Shown here piece after piece: positions 55,897-64,000 of a stretch of DNA of 64,000 bases (position 1 is the stretch's first letter; the number at the start of each line of letters is the position of its first letter). The position numbers and the translations under genes are program-made. The stretch covers positions 142,515 through 206,514 of the forward strand of contig NZ_FNDC01000005.1 in NCBI RefSeq assembly GCF_900099655.1. Direction: 5' to 3'. The DNA is from Planococcus glaciei (GTDB lineage: Bacteria; Bacillota; Bacilli; Bacillales_A; Planococcaceae). Below the pieces are notes generated by a model. The model did not search any database. It was not told where the DNA came from and saw only the letters and a list, made by a program, of their open reading frames with translations.

Positions 55897-57126
55897 ATGA
55901 GAGCGAAAATTCTAAGTACGAAAGCCGAAGGATCTGCAATAAGTTATATTTGCGAACTAACTTTAAAAGAATATATCGAAAATTTGCCTATATCATTCAT
56001 GGAATATGATATTCAAAGAGGAATAGTTTCAAACATCTATCTGGATAACCTTATTGATACAGTACTGACCCAAGCAAGTATTCCACCTATAACTTTAATT
56101 GCCGAAGAATCTAACATAATCTCAGAAAAAAATGAGCAATCCCAATTGTCTGTTGAAAGATTTAGAATTTTGGATGGTCTTCAAAGAACTTATAGGTTAA
56201 AGATAATATGGGACACTATAAAATTTTTTATAGAATACAATAATACGGAAATGCTCGGTTTAAATAAATTTAAATTGTCTAAAGAATATGGAAAGGAATT
56301 ACAAAAAATTAATTCATCTACATTAATTCTAGAAAAAATTATTAAGTTTTATAATAAGAATAATTGTAATCAAGAAATATTGTTAAATACTTTTTCTACT
56401 AATATTCAATGGTTTGTTATATGGAGTGATATCTCTATTGAAAAACAAGTTGAAAAAATGCTTATTTTAAATGCAGGACATAAAGCGGTACCGATTAGAC
56501 ATCAATTAGAATTACTTTTTATTAATCTTATTCCTTATTTTGAAGATAATAAAAACTTAATATTGATTAGAGAAAAAGAGAAATCTTCAACTTTTTATGC
56601 AAAAAAAAGAGAAATAAGAGAATTTCATTTTGCACATTTAATTTCTTCCGTGCTGTCATTTGCTAATGGGAAAACTATCACAACAAATGCATCATTAATT
56701 AACAAATTGCAAGAGACGGATTCAAAAATGGAGACGTATCATGAATTCTTTACCTACCAATTTTTGGACGAAATGATAGAGTTTTTAACTGATTTTGATG
56801 ATTTAATAGCGAATCAATATGGAGAAGAAGGTACTCAATGGTTAGGAAGAGAGACAGTAATTATTGGGATTTTCGGAGCTTTAGGCAAGTTATATGAAGA
56901 TAAGTATAGTGAAAGTTATTCTCAATTATTTAGAGATATGTTGAAGAAGGTTGAAGAAAATCCAGGGATTTTAAATTTAGAAAATTATAAACAGTTTAGA
57001 AATAATATGAATATAAGTAAAATTAACATTGGAAATTTCAGTAAAAAAGTTGTTTTCGATGGCATATATAATTTGCTGAAAAAAGACCAGACTATCCCTA
57101 TTAATTGGAATTTAGGGGGAGAATAA
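55897..57126 (+). CDS. DGQR-motif (DUF262/DndB-like) protein
   Basis: 409 residues; ATG preceded by AAGGAG at six bases. The N-terminal domain has the ParB/Srx-like layout of DUF262 and DndB proteins: an IQRGIVSNIYLDNLIDTVL target-loop region and the signature ILDGLQRTYRL (D93-G-L-Q-R97). A later NAGHKAVPIRHQLELLF is a typical second motif. In GmrSD, BrxU and Dnd systems this domain is an NTP-dependent nuclease or regulator. No HNH (GmrD-like) domain is seen. It is coupled by a one-base overlap to the HEPN-type gene. Confidence 0.7.
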   Translation: MRAKILSTKAEGSAISYICELTLKEYIENLPISFMEYDIQRGIVSNIYLDNLIDTVLTQASIPPITLIAEESNIISEKNEQSQLSVERFRILDGLQRTYRLKIIWDTIKFFIEYNNTEMLGLNKFKLSKEYGKELQKINSSTLILEKIIKFYNKNNCNQEILLNTFSTNIQWFVIWSDISIEKQVEKMLILNAGHKAVPIRHQLELLFINLIPYFEDNKNLILIREKEKSSTFYAKKREIREFHFAHLISSVLSFANGKTITTNASLINKLQETDSKMETYHEFFTYQFLDEMIEFLTDFDDLIANQYGEEGTQWLGRETVIIGIFGALGKLYEDKYSESYSQLFRDMLKKVEENPGILNLENYKQFRNNMNISKINIGNFSKKVVFDGIYNLLKKDQTIPINWNLGGE

Positions 57127-58463
57127 TGACTCAAGGAATTAAACTTATAAATGAAAAAATGATCGAAGTTTTAAGTGAAATTACAATAGAAGAGGTAGTT
57201 ACTGAATTCTTGGAAAGACAAACTTCTCCTGAAGTATTTGAAAACTCTATAGTTCAGTTAACTGATACGTTAAATTCCCTAGAAGGTGTGGATAAAAATG
57301 AATTGTACTTAGAAAAGTTTGATATCGTTGAGAAAGCGATTCAAGAAATAAAAAAAGATTATCCCTCTTATCTATCTGAATGGGAAGATAAAATAGATAT
57401 GATTTTGACCATTTGCAATAAAATATTTAGTACAATTACTGATGACTTTGTAAATGAAAGTTTTAATTTTGATCCCCACGTAACAAAATTCAAAGAAATT
57501 AATTATACAGTGGGATTAGACAATTATTTATACACAGAGAGCGGAAATACAAATAAGTTTATTTTTTTAATTTGTTTTAATGATTTAAGAAAAATAAAAG
57601 AATATATAACTAACATAGATTTTGAAAATACAGATATTCTTTTTCACTTATTAAGTAATATTAATAGTTCTATAGATTTTTCCAAAAAGTATTGTCTATT
57701 TAGTTTGCTCGAATATGAAGATAAAATTCCAGTTCTAACTTCTTTTCTAGAATTGAAAAATGTTCAAGAAGGAAATATGATTCACGTATCTATAAATTAT
57801 GAAGAAAAGCCCAGTGTAACCTCTGATTTAAGTTATTCTATAGGAAATGGGTATAACCAGTTTTCTGAAACAATATTTATTCTTAGTGAGTATAACAATG
57901 AAACCGGTATACTGGAGAAGTATCTAAAGATATACCAAGTAATAGAGAACTTTATGTACAGAATGCCAATCTGTGATCTGACGAATGGAGCAGATTCCTC
58001 AAATATGTTTTCAATTAGAGATTTTAAAAGATTGTATGGTCATGTCGATAAAAACGAGCCAAATGCTTTAAAAGATTTGTTTATTAAGGCAGTTGATTTA
58101 GATTATAACTCTAGTAAAAAATTCAAAAACTTAATAGCTGAGAAGTATAATGCTTTTAATACTAATCAAAATAAAATTGATTTGGAGGAAGTATTACCGA
58201 AAATGGGCGTGAAAAATCCAATTAATCTTCATCCCAATGAAGTAGCTGGTTTCTTTTCTTCGATAGTATATAAACTAAGAAATTCAATTGTTCATAATAA
58301 GGAAACAGAATATCATTTATCTTATGGTAAATTTCCAGATATAATCCGTGCTCTTATGACTGATTTTCTTTTAGTATGCCTTGAAGAATTAGTCTATAAC
58401 ATGGTTATAAAAAGGAACTCATTAATTTGGTATGATAATCCGCAAATATATCTCTACAATTAA
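57126..58463 (+). CDS. Large protein with C-terminal HEPN motif
   Basis: 445 residues from ATG 57126, overlapping the stop of the DGQR gene (TAATG) with GGGGGAG upstream. The N-terminal 300 residues are unrecognised and AT-rich coded. The C-terminus has an all-helical domain with KLRNSIVHNKETEYHLSY, matching the HEPN RNase motif Rx4H (R385, H390) with the usual Asn after Arg. DUF262-type genes are often paired with HEPN proteins of the MAE_28990/MAE_18760 group, so a two-component defence or toxin module is plausible. Confidence 0.6.
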   Translation: MTQGIKLINEKMIEVLSEITIEEVVTEFLERQTSPEVFENSIVQLTDTLNSLEGVDKNELYLEKFDIVEKAIQEIKKDYPSYLSEWEDKIDMILTICNKIFSTITDDFVNESFNFDPHVTKFKEINYTVGLDNYLYTESGNTNKFIFLICFNDLRKIKEYITNIDFENTDILFHLLSNINSSIDFSKKYCLFSLLEYEDKIPVLTSFLELKNVQEGNMIHVSINYEEKPSVTSDLSYSIGNGYNQFSETIFILSEYNNETGILEKYLKIYQVIENFMYRMPICDLTNGADSSNMFSIRDFKRLYGHVDKNEPNALKDLFIKAVDLDYNSSKKFKNLIAEKYNAFNTNQNKIDLEEVLPKMGVKNPINLHPNEVAGFFSSIVYKLRNSIVHNKETEYHLSYGKFPDIIRALMTDFLLVCLEELVYNMVIKRNSLIWYDNPQIYLYN

Positions 58464-58470
58464 AAATCGC

Positions 58471-58605
58471 GTCCCTGTGTCACACACATTTTCTATCATA
58501 CAAAAATACTGCATGAAGAATCAGCCCACTCCTGAAACGGGAAGGACTCTTCATGCATTTCTATGTCTTAGCGGAAATAGGCATAAGTGTTTGGCACACA
58601 GGGAC
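58471..58605. repeat. Nested inverted-repeat element
   Basis: Outer arms GTCCCTGTGT (58471-58480) and ACACAGGGAC (58596-58605) enclose an inner pair TGCATGAAGA (58510-58519) and TCTTCATGCA (58548-58557), both perfect 10-bp inverted repeats. It can form a double cruciform and may also terminate the HEPN transcript. It could be a small non-autonomous element; no target duplication was identified. Confidence 0.6.
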
Positions 58606-58747
58606 CATCTGGGAACGACTGGGAACAAAGCACCTATTTAGGCTGTTTTATTATATTCCTACTAACAACTTAGATTGCTTACCCAATAAGAACTTCCTGT
58701 TCAGCCCCGAAGGTCTACAAGTTATAATCGAACCAGGGGGAATTTTC

Positions 58748-60400
58748 ATGAACTTAAACAACCTGAAAACAACCGTGCCGGCAAAGCTTTGTGAACGCGG
58801 CCTGGATTATTTTGAACAGGATTTTGTTGAACGGTTGACGGAAGACGCGCCGAATCGGTGGCATGCGCTGGTGACGGGCACGCGGGATTATGAGGTGTCA
58901 GTCAATTTGGCGAAGGATGGGACGATTGTGGGATCTTACTGCACCTGCCCGTTCGAATCGGATTCGCTGTGCAAGCATGAAGTGGCGGTGTGCCTGGCAA
59001 TTTGCGAATATAAAAAAGAAAAGGGTTCGTCTGCAGTGGATGTACAGGCGCGATTAAAAACGCTGAAAAAAGCGGAGCTGCTGGAAATCTTGGAGGAGCT
59101 GGTGGAGAAGCAGCCAACCGTCCAACTTTATTTGGCAGAGAAGTTTTCGGATTCTAATGACATGGATGAAGAAAAGGCGCGTCGACTTATACAGAAGTCG
59201 GCTTACCTCGCCAGCCGCAGGGGAATTATCGAATGGGACCGGACAGATCAGGCACTCGAAGGGGTTTGGGAAGTCCTCGAATATCTGGATGGATTAAACT
59301 CGCAGCAGGATGCGGAAAGAATCATCCGCCTCAGCTTGATTGTCGTCAAGGAATGCACGGAAATGCTGCAAATTGCGGACGATTCATCCGGAGACATCAG
59401 TTCGGCGATTTACGAAAGCTTGGATAAGATTAGCGAAGCGCTGGCAGAGTGGCCGGGAGATCTGGATGAAGCGACTGTCGATAATATGCTTGTCCTGCTC
59501 TATCCGTATATCCTCTTCGCGCTGGAGCAGGATATCACAGATGCGGCGAGTCATCTGGTCGAAGCGGTGCTGCAATGGAATGAAAGAGGCGGTTTCACCG
59601 AGAAGTTTTATAATTTCATTGCTGATTTAATTGCCAAGGACGAGATGCAAAACAAGACATACAAGTATACAGAAGAGCGGTTTCATATGTACCAGCTGGC
59701 AATTTTGCGGCGGCATGGAAGACAGGAATTGGTCGAAGCCTTTTACGCGAAGTACGGGCACTATCCGGCAATCCGTAAAGCGCAGGTCCGGCAGGCACTG
59801 GATGCCGGTGAATTTGAGAAAGTGATCCAGTTGTGTGACGAATCGGAACAATTCGATGCGAACTTCGCGGGACTCCTGAATGACTGGAAAAAGCTGTGCT
59901 TTGAGGCTTATGAAGGAATGGGCAACACGGAGGAGTTGATCGGCCTCAGCTTTGAGTTCGCACTGGACGGGGAAGAAGAATATTATTACAAACTGAGAAG
60001 TTTGGTGGATGTGAAGCGGTGGCCGGAGAAGCTGGAAGCCCTGCTTGCAGAGATGAAGACCCGTCCACGGAGCCGGCCGCTTTATCTCGGGATTCTGATT
60101 GATGAACAGAGGTTTGAAGAGCTGTTGGACTATTGCCGGACCGAAGTCTCTGCAATCGAATACTTGCATCCGCATCTGGTGGCTGATTATCCGCACGAAG
60201 TGAATGAAATCTATACAACTTATATTTATCGCCAGATCGAACGGGCTTCCAACCGCAAGGCATACTGGAGTGCCTGTCAAAAAATCAAAGATTTCCAGCA
60301 AGCGCTGGGGGCTGAAGCGACGACGGGCCTGATTGAAGAGTTGAAGTTTATGTATCCGAAACGGAAAGCGCTGCTGGATGAGTTAGGAAAGATTAAGTAA
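58748..60400 (+). CDS. SWIM zinc-finger protein
   Basis: 550 residues from ATG 58748 (AGGGGG seven bases upstream). The SWIM motif C65-x-C67-x7-C75-x-H77 (YCTCPFESDSLCKHEVAVC) lies in an N-terminal beta domain. The remaining 450 residues are helical-repeat (TPR-like), with many LEALLAEM-type helices. The family is a common Bacillales protein of unclear role, sometimes next to SNF2 helicases (absent here). GC content returns to that of the core genome, so it may be a host gene between two acquired blocks. Confidence 0.8.
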   Translation: MNLNNLKTTVPAKLCERGLDYFEQDFVERLTEDAPNRWHALVTGTRDYEVSVNLAKDGTIVGSYCTCPFESDSLCKHEVAVCLAICEYKKEKGSSAVDVQARLKTLKKAELLEILEELVEKQPTVQLYLAEKFSDSNDMDEEKARRLIQKSAYLASRRGIIEWDRTDQALEGVWEVLEYLDGLNSQQDAERIIRLSLIVVKECTEMLQIADDSSGDISSAIYESLDKISEALAEWPGDLDEATVDNMLVLLYPYILFALEQDITDAASHLVEAVLQWNERGGFTEKFYNFIADLIAKDEMQNKTYKYTEERFHMYQLAILRRHGRQELVEAFYAKYGHYPAIRKAQVRQALDAGEFEKVIQLCDESEQFDANFAGLLNDWKKLCFEAYEGMGNTEELIGLSFEFALDGEEEYYYKLRSLVDVKRWPEKLEALLAEMKTRPRSRPLYLGILIDEQRFEELLDYCRTEVSAIEYLHPHLVADYPHEVNEIYTTYIYRQIERASNRKAYWSACQKIKDFQQALGAEATTGLIEELKFMYPKRKALLDELGKIK

Positions 60401-60402
60401 AG

Positions 60403-60440
60403 ATAAGCGGTGTCTGGCATGTGCTGGACACCGCTTATTT
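60403..60440 (+). terminator. Terminator after SWIM gene
   Basis: ATAAGCGGTGTC pairs with GACACCGCTTAT, then T residues. Confidence 0.75.
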
Positions 60441-60822
60441 GTTGCATTTAAAGGGGGAGTCTGCCGGAAGTGAAAAATTCGCATTCTAGGAAAGGAAACA
60501 AAATAGTGTTTGAGTTGTTAATTAAAGTTCGCAAGGATGGTATTTTATTCATTCTGCTAAATTGTGCGGGAGTTGTGTCTTACACAGGGAGCATTTAAGT
60601 TATAATAAATCAAAACATGAGGTTAACCATGACGAAGAACGAGAAAGATTGTTCAATTTGTCGGACGCTATACTCTGTTACTTAGCAGCAAGAATCATTG
60701 GAGTTAAATTATTAGCAGCTATAGATCACGAATCGATTTTTGTTACATATAAAATAGATAACAGAACTTAATTAGACACACAGAAGTTATGAGCGAGGAA
60801 TTAATGAAAAAAGGAGGAAATT
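60441..60822. other. Intergenic region, 380 bases
   Basis: AT-rich. One plus frame is open at 60562-60771 (69 codons, ending LLAAIDHESIFVTYKIDNRT), but its only early ATG lacks a ribosome site and no family is recognised, so it may be a gene remnant. GTGTCTTACACAGGGA near 60575-60590 partly echoes the arm of the element at 58471-58605. Confidence 0.4.
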
Positions 60823-62133
60823 ATGGAGTCACCAAAAGCACTACGGTCAGCTTATTTAAAGTATAAATTAAATGAGGACATACCTCTATATAATGGAGAA
60901 GCAGAAGTGTTCCTTCAAGAAAACAAGGTGCGATTAAAGATAACAGTAATTCTACAATGGCTACCTGCACCTTCGGTCCGTTTTAAAGGAACTATAATTT
61001 CTTCGGTAACTAGCTTATTTAATGCTAGTAGTGAGTTATTAGGTAAGAAACAAAAAATTATTTTTCCAGATGGCACAAAACATGATACCTATATTCAAGA
61101 CGTTATATTTGGAAGTGAAAACACATTCGAGGGGACGATTGAAGGATACTCAACTAATAGACATGCTAATGTTAATTCTATTTCGTTTTCTGTTATAAAC
61201 TTTTTAAATTGCCTAGGAAGATATGTAGAATCTGACACTAGAACTTACTCAGGAAGGTTAATATTTCATTATAATCAGTGGCAAATCACTTTAGATAAGC
61301 GCTCTGATTATGATCAAAAGCCAGAAAGAATAATGAAGCAATTAAAAGATAGAAGTGGCTATTTAATTACCCATATAGGAAGAATAGAAAGAATTGATGG
61401 AGGAGACTTTAATACAAATGAAATAAGGCATCTAATAAACAGCATTAGCTGGTTACTATCTTTCGCCAGCGGCAGGCATGTGGGTGTGTCTTTATTAGAA
61501 GGACAATATAATGGAGAAATGGTTTGGTTTGATAATACTGTGCCGATTATTTCACCTTGGAAAAATAATATAACATGGTTTCCGAAACAAAAAGCTGAAG
61601 TAATCGAAGACCTTTTTCCTGTCATAGCAACTAGATTTGAAAACGAATACTTGGCAAAGATATTGCGTGAGTCTTTAAGTTGGTACGTGGAATGTCATTC
61701 AAATAGTATAATCGAAACTAAAATAGTTTCTGCTCAAACTGCATTAGAAATGTTATCGTGGGATTATCTAGTAAATCAATCTAATCAATTATCTAAAACA
61801 CAATTTAAGAAAAAGAAGACTTCGGAGAATATTAGAATTCTACTTCAAGACTTTCAAATAGATACTGCCTATTTACATATTCCAGAATTTCAACAACTAG
61901 AGTTTGATGATGCAGTACACTTATTAATTGAAACTAGAAACGATGTAGTTCATCCTATAGCTAAACAAGAATTTAACGGATTTCAAAAGTATATGATTTT
62001 ACAAATCGGTCTTCATTATTTGGAACTCGTACTTTTAGGTATTTTGGAGTATGATAAACATTACCATAATAGGTTGAAACAACCTATTTGGGAAGAGAAT
62101 TACGATATAGTTCCATGGGCCAAAAAAAGATGA
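60823..62133 (+). CDS. ApeA-like HEPN protein
   Basis: 436 residues; AAGGAGG five bases before ATG. The N-terminal ~180 residues are beta-rich, and the C-terminal half is helical with LIETRNDVVHPIAKQE (R372, H377), the RN-x3-H HEPN motif in the ApeA style (N-terminal sensor plus C-terminal HEPN RNase). ApeA-type proteins abort phage infection by cleaving tRNA. Seven bases separate it from the next gene, suggesting a pair. Family assignment is by architecture only. Confidence 0.6.
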   Translation: MESPKALRSAYLKYKLNEDIPLYNGEAEVFLQENKVRLKITVILQWLPAPSVRFKGTIISSVTSLFNASSELLGKKQKIIFPDGTKHDTYIQDVIFGSENTFEGTIEGYSTNRHANVNSISFSVINFLNCLGRYVESDTRTYSGRLIFHYNQWQITLDKRSDYDQKPERIMKQLKDRSGYLITHIGRIERIDGGDFNTNEIRHLINSISWLLSFASGRHVGVSLLEGQYNGEMVWFDNTVPIISPWKNNITWFPKQKAEVIEDLFPVIATRFENEYLAKILRESLSWYVECHSNSIIETKIVSAQTALEMLSWDYLVNQSNQLSKTQFKKKKTSENIRILLQDFQIDTAYLHIPEFQQLEFDDAVHLLIETRNDVVHPIAKQEFNGFQKYMILQIGLHYLELVLLGILEYDKHYHNRLKQPIWEENYDIVPWAKKR

Positions 62134-62140
62134 AAACTAA

Positions 62141-62716
62141 ATGAAAAGGATGAAAATCTTGAACCGATCTGTATTTGAAATGCATTGGCAATATTACCTT
62201 TCAATCGAAAAAATGCTCGCTAAAACTAACCAATATGTAATGCATTCTGATAAAAACAAAAATGTTTATTCCGATGAATTTGCATCTATTATATTATTAT
62301 CGTGTTCAGAATTAGATTCTTTATTTAAGCAACTCTGTATTAATTGCGGTATACAAAGTAAAGGAAGACATTTCAATATAAATGATTATGCTCCAGCAAT
62401 TCAAAGATGCATGAGTAATGACTTTGGTATAGCAACGAGCACAAGAACCTTGAATGATGATAATTTAGTGATTATTCCATTCAATAACATTAATGCTGCG
62501 AAAACATATGCTAATTTACATTGGTGGAAAGACTACCAACTTATTAAACATGACAGAATTAAAAATGTTGCTGCTGGAAATTTGTTAAATGCTGTGTCAT
62601 CAGTTGCAGCTCATTTTCTTGTTTTAAGAGAGTTAATTGAGTTTATTGACGAGTCAAGGGTAAGAGAATACCTAAAGAAAAATTGTTGGACAGATTATTG
62701 GATTCCGGCTTTATAA
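62141..62716 (+). CDS. HEPN-like small partner protein
   Basis: 191 residues, all-helical. SIILLSCSELDSLFKQLCINCG (about 50-70) and WWKDYQLIKHDRIKNVAAGNLLNAVSSVAAHF (about 129-160) match the IKHxR form seen in HEPN-like or AbiV/RiboL-type proteins; the usual Rx4H is replaced by KHDR. It is transcribed with the preceding HEPN gene. It may be the antitoxin or partner. The start could be 62141 or the ATG nine bases later; neither has a strong ribosome site. Confidence 0.5.
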   Translation: MKRMKILNRSVFEMHWQYYLSIEKMLAKTNQYVMHSDKNKNVYSDEFASIILLSCSELDSLFKQLCINCGIQSKGRHFNINDYAPAIQRCMSNDFGIATSTRTLNDDNLVIIPFNNINAAKTYANLHWWKDYQLIKHDRIKNVAAGNLLNAVSSVAAHFLVLRELIEFIDESRVREYLKKNCWTDYWIPAL

Positions 62717-62979
62717 AAGCTATAGTTTTGATGTCAAATAAGTTTTTCGTTGAATTCGATAAGGTATATCTTGGCGACAGGGATCTTCTATATGTCTGCT
62801 TCACTATAAGATAACTTTTAATATAAGGGCGATTCTTATTGTTTGAAAAAAGAAAAAGGCCGGAATTTATCCGACCAGTTCGCCTATAGAGGAGCTCAAG
62901 TGCCAAATTTAATTCCGACAATCAATGTGGAAAATAAACTGGCGTTATAATCTGTAATTTTCTTGGAGTGCTAAGGTCT

Positions 62980-63756
62980 TTAAAAATCAAAATGTATAAA
63001 ACTATTTCTGTCATATTTGCTATCAATAATACAGTTAATAAGTTTTTTCGATGTTTCTTCTAAAGAAGGAATCAATTTTGAAATTTCATTAATTGTATCT
63101 AGACTATTATATTCTCCTCCATGATAAATCACATTTCTCTTATCATTTAATAAGTCTAACCAAGAATCGGCAAAATCCCAATTTTCCATTGGGCCAAAAT
63201 AGTCTAAGAAGCTTTGGTAAATTTGATTCTTAATGCCTTTTTTCGTTCTATCAGTTGGTGTATGGAATTCTTTAGCTAGTATTTCTATAACACTCCAAAA
63301 AGCAAAGAATTGGTCAAAGGTATTATGAGATAATTTTCCCTTAGAATACCAACCAATAGCTTTTAATAATGCTGGTTGTTCCGCTTCAAACTTTCTAGCC
63401 ATTTGAAAAGCAGAGATTATATCTGATTTTGAAAGTAATCTTCTACTAGTGAAATTCTGTTGTCTAAAATTTTGTCCTTCATATTTATGAAATTGAATAG
63501 GGATATCATTGATTAAAGACAAAATATCCTTCATTCTTCCGAAGTACACATAAGCTACAGTCTCAGCTGATTCCATGCTATCTGCATATGCAGTTATAGT
63601 AGCTTTTAAACCAAATGTACTTTTTTGTATCTTAATGTCGCTATTGTGTAATGCAAAATAGAAGTACAGAACTTTGCAACGAATTTGTACAGAGTTCTGC
63701 ATGAGAAATTCATGCAAATAAAAATGGACTTGCAAGCCGCCCAAGTCAACCTCTAC
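62980..63756 (-). pseudogene. HEPN-domain gene truncated by an IS21-family element
   Basis: About 255 codons survive. The C-terminal domain has SVIEILAKEF and NDKRNVIYHGGEYNS, a HEPN-type RN-x3-H motif; the N-terminal part begins mid-beta-domain at VEVDLGGLQVHFYLHEF. Upstream the frame runs into the inverted end of the IS (CGCACTTTAACA) and stops, so the 5' part is missing. A TTG at 63744 with AGAGG upstream could still give a 254-residue product. Low GC like the island. Confidence 0.65.
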
Positions 63757-64000
63757 TGTTAAAGTGCGAACTCATAACAGGTGGAGGTTAGAAAGGAATG
63801 CTTACAATGTCCGATATCAATTGTATCAAACACTTACGAAATGAAAAAGGGTTGAGCATCGATCGAATTGCGAATACCCTTCAAATTAACTGGCGGACGG
63901 CCAAAAAGTATGGCGATGAAAGTGAACTCCCATCTTCGATCATCAAACCGAAAAAAGGCATGATGTACGAAGAAAAATGGGGAACGATGGTTTCCGATTG
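63757..64000 (+). mobile_element. IS21-family insertion sequence, left end (continues past window)
   Basis: The probable left terminus starts TGTTAAAGTGCGAAC at 63757, exactly where the HEPN frame breaks, followed by the transposase gene at 63798. IS21 elements begin with TG and carry istA then istB; only the start is inside the window. Direct target repeats cannot be checked without the other end. Confidence 0.75.
63798..64000 (+). CDS. istA: IS21-family transposase IstA, N-terminal part
   Basis: 67 codons visible: MLTMSDINCIKHLRNEKGLS, then IANTLQINWRTAKKYGDE. This is the N-terminal HTH of IstA (DDE transposase), which recognises the IS ends. The start may be the ATG at 63798 or at 63807 (AAAGGA at eight bases). 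The gene runs off the window edge. Its GC is closer to the core genome than to the flanking island. Confidence 0.85.
   Translation, partial: MLTMSDINCIKHLRNEKGLSIDRIANTLQINWRTAKKYGDESELPSSIIKPKKGMMYEEKWGTMVSD

Noticed and set aside
60562..60771. A 69-codon frame before the ApeA-like gene
   Set aside because: No ribosome site at its ATG, overlaps other short frames, and no family recognised; it may be a remnant, so it is noted under the intergenic entry.
62643..62921. A 92-codon minus-strand frame between HEPN genes
   Set aside because: It overlaps the end of the 62141-62716 gene antisense and has no supporting signals.

Overview
The window is a piece of a Bacillota chromosome, most likely Planococcus or a close Planococcaceae relative. 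This is inferred from B. subtilis-type gene content (MsmX, type-2 GalT, PBP3/MecA-like lipoprotein, SelO ending in Cys-Gly-Thr), strong AGGAGG ribosome sites, many GTG/TTG starts, intergenic repeats of the kind seen in Bacillaceae and Planococcaceae, and a moderate-GC core interrupted by AT-rich accessory DNA. No rRNA, tRNA or CRISPR array was seen.

Positions 1-30600 are mostly housekeeping genes. They include a yybP-ykoY manganese riboswitch driving a TerC-family exporter, a tandem MpsC/DUF2294 protein, a K+ channel, SelO, BioY with a probable BirA-controlled promoter, an oligo-1,6-glucosidase, a MecA-like PBP3, a MarR regulator with a heterodimeric ABC exporter, two CPBP membrane proteases, a divergent arginase-family protein, an HxlR regulator, an HssRS-like two-component system beside an MMPL exporter, a DJ-1/PfpI protein, a ZIP-like membrane protein, and a YesN/YesM sensory pair. 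Two small membrane proteins of 56 and about 50 residues are also present.

Positions 27279-48086 form a galactoside-utilisation region. The YesMN two-component system precedes a sugar-binding lipoprotein, two ABC permeases, and three glycosidases (GH36 alpha-galactosidase, GH35 and GH42 beta-galactosidases). Convergent to these lie msmX (the shared ATPase, with a near-consensus cre site in its leader) and galK-galE-galT (Leloir pathway). A ROK repressor diverges from galK. Together the genes can import alpha- and beta-galactosides, cut them inside the cell and convert galactose to glucose-1-phosphate through UDP-sugars.

Positions 48116-50931 hold an RCC1-repeat protein, a lipoprotein, a DinB-type protein and an unknown gene. 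From about 50500 base composition falls and an accessory, probably anti-phage, island begins: a GIY-YIG/SF1-helicase (DUF2075) fusion; a small helical protein, a QueC-like protein and a TatD-like nuclease in the order of qatB-qatC-qatD but without a recognisable KAP-type QatA; a DGQR (DUF262/DndB-like) protein coupled to a protein with a C-terminal HEPN motif; a SWIM zinc-finger protein; and three more HEPN-like genes, the last cut by an IS21-family element that runs off the window.

Repeats are a second theme. Three intergenic arrays share an exact 21-bp period despite two different unit sequences. A composite modular repeat of about 400 bp occurs twice. A Bacillaceae-type folded repeat sits between the sugar-binding protein gene and its permeases.
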